This document shows, in pieces, positions 6,785 through 11,027 of a stretch of 11,027 bases of DNA. Under the pieces are notes generated by a model. That model did no database searches. It saw only the letters and a program-made list of their open reading frames with translations, and was not told the origin of the DNA. Positions within the stretch are counted from its first letter, which is position 1. Every line of letters starts with the position of its first letter. Source of the stretch: Akkermansia sp. Its GTDB lineage: Bacteria > Verrucomicrobiota > Verrucomicrobiia > Verrucomicrobiales > Akkermansiaceae. The DNA lies in assembly GCA_017555465.1 (NCBI GenBank), contig JAFZGH010000227.1, positions 1-11,027 on the forward strand, given 5' to 3'. A program made the translations under genes and the position numbers.

Positions 6785-6976
6785 ATGGCCGACTACTCCT
6801 CCCGCCGTACCACCATCATCCGCGTAGCAGGTTTCGCCCTGCTGGGTGCAGTGCTGCTTGGCTATGGTCTTGCTTGCCTGGAAGGTTCTGAACGCTGGCT
6901 CTGGGCCGGTATCGGTATATTCGACTTCGTGTATGCCGGTATTATTTCCCGCCCTCTCTGGCGCAAGAAGAACTGA
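6785..6976 (+). CDS. Small two-helix membrane protein
   Basis: A 63-residue protein with a basic, Ser-rich N-terminus (RRTT at 7-10) and two likely transmembrane segments, about 13-32 (AGFALLGAVLLGYGLACL) and 38-55 (WLWAGIGIFDFVYAGII). A basic tail RPLWRKKN follows. The charge pattern suggests both ends are cytoplasmic. I do not recognise the family. It is probably a real gene: it follows the FKBP gene by 21 nt in the same direction, uses GC-rich third positions, and is followed 23 nt later by a strong terminator. The ATG lacks a Shine-Dalgarno sequence, so translational coupling to the FKBP gene is possible. A direct link with the isomerase is only a guess from position. Confidence 0.7.
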   Translation: MADYSSRRTTIIRVAGFALLGAVLLGYGLACLEGSERWLWAGIGIFDFVYAGIISRPLWRKKN

Positions 6977-6999
6977 CCCGGCATCCCGTACAAATGTAC

Positions 7000-7036
7000 A
7001 AGCGCCGTTCCTCTGCAGGAACGGCGCTTCTTTTTT
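7000..7036 (+). terminator. Shared intrinsic terminator between convergent genes
   Basis: A perfect 12-bp stem (AAGCGCCGTTCC 7000-7011 / GGAACGGCGCTT 7018-7029) with a 6-nt loop is followed by C and six T residues (7031-7036). It ends the FKBP/membrane-protein transcript. The T-run overlaps the stop codon of the convergent metallopeptidase gene (7035-7037), whose transcript would also read through the hairpin but with a poor T-tail. A further inverted repeat GTACAAATGTAC (6988-6999) abuts the stem. Confidence 0.92.
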
Positions 7037-8201
7037 ACCTTTTCTTGGGGAAGCTTACCTTCACCTTCTTGCTCTTCCAGGCGCGGATGAAGTCCTGTTG
7101 CAAACGTTCCACCGAGCGGTGGGGCTTAATCAGCTCCTGGGCAGCGTCAGCTGCAGATTTACCATCTATCAAGGCCTGCAGATATGCCTTCATGGCATCC
7201 ACACCCTTCTTGCCGTCCAGGTGCACAAAGAAAGCCACCGTCATCACCGAAAGCATATATGTATCCTTACCCTGGGGCATATAACCATACATGGTCTGCT
7301 GATCCATGGTGAAGAAATCCTCCAGCGAAAAGTCGAAATCCAGAGCTCCACTCTCAGCACGCTGCTTGGCTGCATGCAGAATAAGCGAGAAACCTCGGTC
7401 AAAGTCCAGGTCTTCGCCCACATACGGGACGTAGCCCACATATTCAGCCCAACCCTCATTCGCCCAGATAGGCAGGTTATTGAGCAGGAACTGCTGGTGG
7501 GTCAGTTCGTGCACGAGAGCATGAGTATTGATATCCTCCGATACCACCGAGCCGTTCGCGCCAATCCCAAGCGATGGGAAAGGAATCATCACCTTATCCA
7601 TGGCAATATGCTCTTCTTTGGTAATCTGCGGAGTACCAGGTGCCACATTGGCAGGTCTGCGGAACGCCCCCAGGAACACGCCCGCCGAATTACGGGGGCC
7701 ACCAGCAGCAAAGTACGCCTCCATCGTAGGCTGCAGCTGAACCATGAACTTCTTATCCCCACGGTCAGCCGTTGCACGAGGCACAGGAATCTCCTCACCG
7801 ATAGCCTTGTTGGCAGCATAGGCGCATTCGCAAAGGCGCGCCACGGTTTTCTGCGCTGCGGCATCCAGCTTGACAGGAGAGACATACAGGAAATGATTAG
7901 AGGTATAGGTAAAGTCCGGCCCTCCCTGCGGTCCCGGAGCAAGTTCCGTATCCTTCGGCACAGAAACCTTGCGGGGCCAATCGCCGGGGTTCTTCACGCG
8001 CACGTTCTTCACCCCCATTTCGCGCAGCTCCTTCTTCTTCCGGTTGGCAGCCTTGCGCACATCGCGCTCCTTGGTCTCCTTGGCCTTCCTGGCCTTGGCC
8101 GAGCGCTTGGTCTTTGCAGGTGCATCATCATCTGCCGAGGCCACGTACGACAGCGGCATCAGCACCAGCAGACCGACAAGCAGTAAATGCAGCAGTTTCA
8201 T
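7035..8201 (-). CDS. Secreted HExxH zinc metallopeptidase (MA-type)
   Basis: A 388-residue protein with a signal peptide: K2, a Leu-rich core (3-17) and probable cleavage after Ala-Ser-Ala (21-23). A strongly basic, Lys/Arg/Ala-rich stretch (28-60) follows and probably forms a charged helix or linker. The catalytic core contains HELTH (231-235), with His231 and His235 as zinc ligands and Glu232 as base. Downstream IWANEGWAEYV (245-255) supplies Glu249 as the likely third ligand, as in the gluzincin-like peptidase MA families with a W-x-x-EG-x-A-x-Y motif. The rest (260-388) is helical and ends in a basic tail. The substrate is unknown; location would be periplasmic, surface or secreted. The ATG is 6 nt after the argJ stop on the same strand, with no Shine-Dalgarno sequence, so it is probably co-transcribed with argJ despite an unrelated role. 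The metallopeptidase call is good; the exact family is uncertain. Confidence 0.8.
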   Translation of the reverse strand: MKLLHLLLVGLLVLMPLSYVASADDDAPAKTKRSAKARKAKETKERDVRKAANRKKKELREMGVKNVRVKNPGDWPRKVSVPKDTELAPGPQGGPDFTYTSNHFLYVSPVKLDAAAQKTVARLCECAYAANKAIGEEIPVPRATADRGDKKFMVQLQPTMEAYFAAGGPRNSAGVFLGAFRRPANVAPGTPQITKEEHIAMDKVMIPFPSLGIGANGSVVSEDINTHALVHELTHQQFLLNNLPIWANEGWAEYVGYVPYVGEDLDFDRGFSLILHAAKQRAESGALDFDFSLEDFFTMDQQTMYGYMPQGKDTYMLSVMTVAFFVHLDGKKGVDAMKAYLQALIDGKSAADAAQELIKPHRSVERLQQDFIRAWKSKKVKVSFPKKR

Positions 8202-8207
8202 AGCAAA

Positions 8208-9464
8208 TCAACGGGTGAGGCCATCTCGCTTGGCCTGGTTCCAGTAGGCATACTCGGAGCGGTTGAAATCCACATACTCAGGGGAAAGGTCGGTGGTGTA
8301 GACCACGTAGTCCTCTGCACCCAGGTTGAGGTTGATGACGATTTCAAACTCGCGGGCCTGCACGCGCTCGCGCAGGTCATCGCTGGGGGTGTCCGTCTGT
8401 TCGCCACCGCGGCAGGCAGGCAGGCCGGCAATATCAATATCCACCTTCTCTTCCACCACCAGCGCGCCGGAGTAACCCACGGCGTGAATGATGCGACCCC
8501 AGTTCGGGTCGCCACCATTCCAGGAACTCTTCACCAAATTAGACTTGGCCACGCCTTCGGCTACCTTCTTTGCCTCCTCCTGCGTGGGCGCGCCCTGCAC
8601 CTTCACCGTCACAAACTTGGTCACGCGCTCGCCGTCCTGCACAATGCGCTTGGCCTGCTCCAGCATCACATAATGCAGAGCAGCCACAAACTCATCCCAC
8701 CCCTCGGCACCGGGTTCCAGTTGCACGCCGGAAGCGCCGTTGGCCATCACCAGTGTGGTATCATTGGTGCTCATATCACCATCAATCGTGATGCGGTTGA
8801 AGGAATGATCCACACCGTGGCGCACAATGGCATCCAGATGCTCACGGGACACGCCGGCATCGGTGCAGATAAGGCAGATCATCGTCGCCATGCAGGGAGA
8901 AATCATGCCTGCACCCTTGCAGCAGGAACCAATGCGCACCGGTTTGCCGCCAATGGTGATTTCCACGGCAACCTCCTTCTCGCGCGTGTCACTGGTGATG
9001 ATGGCAGAGGCCACGTTGTGACCATTCTCCGCAGAAAGGTTAGAGCAAAGCTCCGGCAGACGCGGAGTGATACGCATCATGGGCATAGGCAGACCAATCA
9101 CACCTGTAGAGCACACCGCCACTTCGCTGGGCGCAAGCCCCAGCTGCCCTGCCACCACACGGCATTCCGTGCGGGCATCCTCCACGCCGCGCACACCGGT
9201 GCAGGCGTTGGCATTGCCACTGTTGGCCACAATAGCGCGGATATTGCCGCGGGTGAGGTGGTGCTCGCTCACGCGCACACAGGCCGCGCGCACCCGGTTG
9301 GTGGTAAAGGTACCGGATGATGTGGTCGGCAGCTCAGAATACACGAGCGCCAAATCCAGACGCGTTGCCTCCGGTTTCTTGATACCGCAGCTCAGCGCAT
9401 TAGCCACATACCCCTTAGCGGCGGTAACGCCACCCTCAATGCTTTTCATTGTACCAACGGACAT
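8208..9464 (-). CDS. argJ: Bifunctional ornithine acetyltransferase / N-acetylglutamate synthase
   Basis: ArgJ moves the acetyl group of N-acetylornithine to glutamate, giving ornithine and regenerating N-acetylglutamate. Many members also make N-acetylglutamate from acetyl-CoA. The 418 residues carry the family marks: GGVTAAKGY (11-19), ANSGNANACTG (80-90), CSTGVIG (118-124, oxyanion region) and KGAGMISPCMATM (183-195). Autocleavage into alpha and beta chains is expected between Ala193 and Thr194, with Thr194 as nucleophile. Later motifs are RITIDGDMSTNDT (224-236) and SSWNGGDPNWGRI (313-325). The C-terminus extends past the usual DLxxxYV ending with a polar tail of about 20 residues. The start may be Met1, or Met6 (ATG at 9449), which fits typical ArgJ N-termini better; neither has a Shine-Dalgarno sequence. 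A promoter lies about 175 nt upstream. Whether it can use acetyl-CoA cannot be read from the sequence. Confidence 0.96.
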   Translation of the reverse strand: MSVGTMKSIEGGVTAAKGYVANALSCGIKKPEATRLDLALVYSELPTTSSGTFTTNRVRAACVRVSEHHLTRGNIRAIVANSGNANACTGVRGVEDARTECRVVAGQLGLAPSEVAVCSTGVIGLPMPMMRITPRLPELCSNLSAENGHNVASAIITSDTREKEVAVEITIGGKPVRIGSCCKGAGMISPCMATMICLICTDAGVSREHLDAIVRHGVDHSFNRITIDGDMSTNDTTLVMANGASGVQLEPGAEGWDEFVAALHYVMLEQAKRIVQDGERVTKFVTVKVQGAPTQEEAKKVAEGVAKSNLVKSSWNGGDPNWGRIIHAVGYSGALVVEEKVDIDIAGLPACRGGEQTDTPSDDLRERVQAREFEIVINLNLGAEDYVVYTTDLSPEYVDFNRSEYAYWNQAKRDGLTR

Positions 9465-9634
9465 AGTGAAAGGAATTATTTTTGTACACGCCTACTTTGC
9501 CACATTTCCCCAGCATTTTCAAGTCTAAACGCCCTGCTCCCTTTGCAAATTTGAACCACCCCGGCTGCCTTGGGGTCAACCGGAGTGGTGTCAACTTTTC
9601 TCTCTCTTTTACTGAACCTCGCTCTCGCGGGTAC
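9465..9634 (-). promoter_or_regulatory. Long argJ leader with hairpin
   Basis: If the upstream promoter is used, argJ mRNA has a leader of about 170 nt. It contains a 10-bp hairpin: ACCACTCCGG (minus strand, 9589-9580) pairs with CCGGGGTGGT (9564-9555), with one G-U pair and a 15-nt loop. Part of the 3' arm (GGGGT) can instead pair with ACCCC inside the loop, so two exclusive folds are possible. No T-run follows the hairpin on the minus strand, so a simple attenuator is not supported. Confidence 0.4.
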
Positions 9635-9640
9635 GGTTGC

Positions 9641-9668
9641 ATTTTACCAAAAACTCCTACCTAGTCAA
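9641..9668 (-). promoter_or_regulatory. Sigma-70-type promoter upstream of argJ
   Basis: On the minus strand TTGACT (9668-9663), a 16-nt spacer and TAAAAT (9646-9641) match 10 of 12 consensus positions. The predicted start is near 9634. It lies 23 nt after the hisC stop, so argJ need not depend on hisC transcription. Confidence 0.6.
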
Positions 9669-9690
9669 GGGGATTTTTAATAAAATTACA

Positions 9691-10788
9691 CTATTTTTGT
9701 AGAATTTTACTTAAAACCTCGATGCAACGGGTATTTTCGCGGTCATTTCCAATGGTGATGCGGATATATTCATGCAATCCATAGGCCGCCATGGGACGCA
9801 TGATAACCCCCTGGGCAAGCGCCTGTTTGAAAACCTGCACCCCGTTCCCCACATTCACCAGGATGAAATTCGTATGGCTGGGCACATACTCCAGCCCCAG
9901 CTGTTCGAAAAACTCCACATACTGCCGGCGCCCCCGGCAAACCATCTCCACCGAGCGGGCAATATGCTCCTTATCATCCAGCGCCGCCAGCGCACCCACC
10001 TGCGCAAAGGAATTGACATTGAAGGGAGAGCGGGCCTTGTTCAGCAAATCGGCAATCTCCGGCGTGGTAATGGCATAACCGCAGCGAGCCCCAGCCAGAC
10101 CATAAGCCTTGGAGAACGTGCGCAGCACCACCACATTCCGACCCTCCTTCACAAACTTCACACTATCCGTTGGCAGCCCGGCAAATTCGATGTACGCCTC
10201 ATCAATCGCCACCACCACATGCTCCGGCACGCGGGAGATGAACTGCTCCAGCTCCTCCTGGCTCACCATCGTGCCCACCGGGTTGGTCGGGTTCGTAATG
10301 AATACCAGGCGGGTCTGCGGGGTTATGGCCGCCAGCATGGCATCCAGGTCATGCGTCCACTTATCGCGGTTCGGAATGGAAACATAATCCGCCCCCAGCA
10401 GCTTCGCCACAATCGGGTACAAAGTAAAGGCATAATCCGCCGCAATCACCTCCGTACCGGGGCGTAGCAACGCATGCCCCAGCAGCTCAATCAACTCACT
10501 GCTGCCGTTGGCCACCACCGTGTTGGCAAAATCCACACCGTGCTCCGCCGCCACCCGACAGCGCAGCGCAAAAGAAGCACCATCCGGGTAAATATGCACC
10601 CCGGCAGCCGCCTGCTGCATGGCCTCCACTGCCATGGGAGAAGGCCCCATGGAATTCTCGTTGGAAGCCAGCTTCACAATATCCTCCGGTCGCAGGCCCA
10701 GCTCGCGCGCTGTTTCCTCAATCGGCTTGCCGGGCTGGTAGGCCACCAGCTCATACACATTCTGATTAGCAAAAGGAACAATGCTCAT
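9691..10788 (-). CDS. hisC: Histidinol-phosphate aminotransferase
   Basis: A PLP enzyme that converts imidazole-acetol phosphate and glutamate to histidinol phosphate and 2-oxoglutarate in histidine synthesis. Its 365 residues match the family length. Fold-type I aminotransferase marks are all present: SNEN (42-45), ANGSSELI (93-100, phosphate binding), Tyr119 stacking region (DYAFTLYP), ITNPTNPVG (164-172), AIDEAYIEF (194-202, Asp196 to the pyridine nitrogen), RTFSKAYGLAGARCGY (223-238, Lys227 Schiff base, Arg235) and IRITIG (342-347) with the carboxylate-binding Arg343. Related HisC enzymes can also use aromatic amino acids, so a second role in Phe/Tyr synthesis is possible. No other his gene is in the window. 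A purine-rich GAGGGGCAAGAG before the ATG is the only weak Shine-Dalgarno-like stretch among these genes. No clear terminator follows; the next 20 nt are A/T-rich. Confidence 0.95.
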   Translation of the reverse strand: MSIVPFANQNVYELVAYQPGKPIEETARELGLRPEDIVKLASNENSMGPSPMAVEAMQQAAAGVHIYPDGASFALRCRVAAEHGVDFANTVVANGSSELIELLGHALLRPGTEVIAADYAFTLYPIVAKLLGADYVSIPNRDKWTHDLDAMLAAITPQTRLVFITNPTNPVGTMVSQEELEQFISRVPEHVVVAIDEAYIEFAGLPTDSVKFVKEGRNVVVLRTFSKAYGLAGARCGYAITTPEIADLLNKARSPFNVNSFAQVGALAALDDKEHIARSVEMVCRGRRQYVEFFEQLGLEYVPSHTNFILVNVGNGVQVFKQALAQGVIMRPMAAYGLHEYIRITIGNDRENTRCIEVLSKILQK

Positions 10789-10802
10789 ATCTCTTGCCCC
10801 TC

Positions 10803-10830
10803 ATTATACCCCTGCCCCCTCCCGGCGCAA
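10803..10830 (-). promoter_or_regulatory. Candidate hisC promoter
   Basis: On the minus strand a perfect TATAAT (10808-10803) lies 14 nt before the hisC ATG. A poor -35 (TTGCGC, 10830-10825) sits 16 nt further up. The start would be about 10796, giving a leader of about 8 nt. If real, the purine-rich stretch before the ATG would be only partly transcribed. Confidence 0.35.
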
Positions 10831-10858
10831 GATTTCTTTCCGGCATGATGTTCCAGCC

Positions 10859-11027
10859 TTACTCGAACAGGTTCGGGTAGGAGCGCAGGGCAACGGATTT
10901 GGAAAGCGAGCGAATGGTGCGGGAATCTTCGGCCTGCAATGCAAGCTGAGCCATTTCCCGACATTCCTCATAATTAAGGTGGCGAATGGCAAAGCGGATG
11001 AGCGGCAGCAGATGTGTACCAACGGAG
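10859..11027 (-). CDS. Probable PtsI-like phosphotransferase, C-terminal end only
   Basis: Only the last 55 codons are visible; the rest lies beyond the right edge. The sequence starts SVGTHLLPLIRFAIRHLNYE and ends with a Leu/Ser/Arg-rich helix and YPNLFE before TAA at 10861-10859. The pattern of a short S-V strand, a Pro-x-I-R helix start, then an acidic N/Y-E-E-x-R helix with AQLALQAED matches the last helices of the PEP-binding TIM barrel in enzyme I (PtsI/PtsP) and related PEP-utilising enzymes. Enzyme I takes phosphate from PEP and passes it to HPr. The catalytic Cys and the phospho-His are outside the window, so the assignment rests on a short, weakly conserved segment. The gene reads in the same direction as hisC, with 70 nt between. 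Confidence 0.45.
   Translation of the reverse strand, partial: SVGTHLLPLIRFAIRHLNYEECREMAQLALQAEDSRTIRSLSKSVALRSYPNLFE

Noticed and set aside
6846..8186. 446-codon open frame on the + strand opposite the metallopeptidase
   Set aside because: It is antisense to a gene with a signal peptide and clear HExxH motif, is rich in His, Arg and Leu without any domain pattern, and overlaps the terminator at 7000-7036.
8187..9320. 377-codon open frame on the + strand opposite argJ
   Set aside because: Its His/Gly/Ala-rich product is the usual antisense shadow of a GC-rich gene; argJ on the other strand is certain.
9436..9516. 26-codon frame starting MLGKCGKVGV overlapping the argJ start, as a possible leader peptide
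   Set aside because: No ribosome binding site, no run of arginine codons, and it overlaps argJ out of frame; nothing supports translation.
9449..11026. Shared 12-nt string tccgttggtaca at the argJ start and at the right window edge (both encode SVGT on the - strand)
   Set aside because: Short, one copy in each of two unrelated genes, no flanking similarity; most likely chance.

Overview
The window looks like a chromosomal segment of a free-living or gut bacterium with its own amino-acid and central metabolism. I favour a Verrucomicrobiota (Akkermansia-like) origin. The basis is soft: several short secreted lipoproteins, start codons that almost all lack a Shine-Dalgarno sequence, and moderate GC housekeeping genes beside more A-rich envelope genes. 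No rRNA, tRNA, CRISPR array, insertion sequence or prophage gene is visible.

Left part (1-4000, + strand): an accessory envelope-type region. It starts inside a large ankyrin-repeat protein (5' end outside the window). A glycine-zipper lipoprotein and a coiled-coil lipoprotein follow, only 12 nt apart, and these two end in similar helical tails. After a hairpin comes a third lipoprotein with an acidic charged-helix tail. Its reading frame is broken by a one-base shift between two diverged 56-nt repeats. None of these genes has a function I can name.

Middle part (4001-7036, + strand): a strong hairpin, then a small membrane-protein frame interrupted by TGA. Next is a near-consensus promoter whose predicted start is about 3 nt before the ATG of a YggL-family (DUF469) gene, followed by citrate synthase (gltA) and a textbook terminator. 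An FKBP-type peptidyl-prolyl isomerase without a signal peptide and a 63-residue two-helix membrane protein follow. They end at a terminator shared with the convergent gene on the other strand.

Right part (7035-11027, - strand): read right to left, the C-terminus of a probable PEP-utilising phosphotransferase (PtsI-like), then hisC. A roughly 170-nt leader with its own promoter and a foldable hairpin leads to argJ, and 6 nt later a secreted HExxH metallopeptidase of unknown substrate. ArgJ makes N-acetylglutamate and ornithine for arginine synthesis, and HisC acts in histidine synthesis, so this part is largely anabolic.

The points most worth a second look are the two broken small genes (3303-4000 and 4090-4290), the lipoprotein set, the possible leaderless starts, and the argJ leader. 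I did not find a convincing new multi-gene system. The ankyrin/lipoprotein cluster is the best candidate for an undescribed function.
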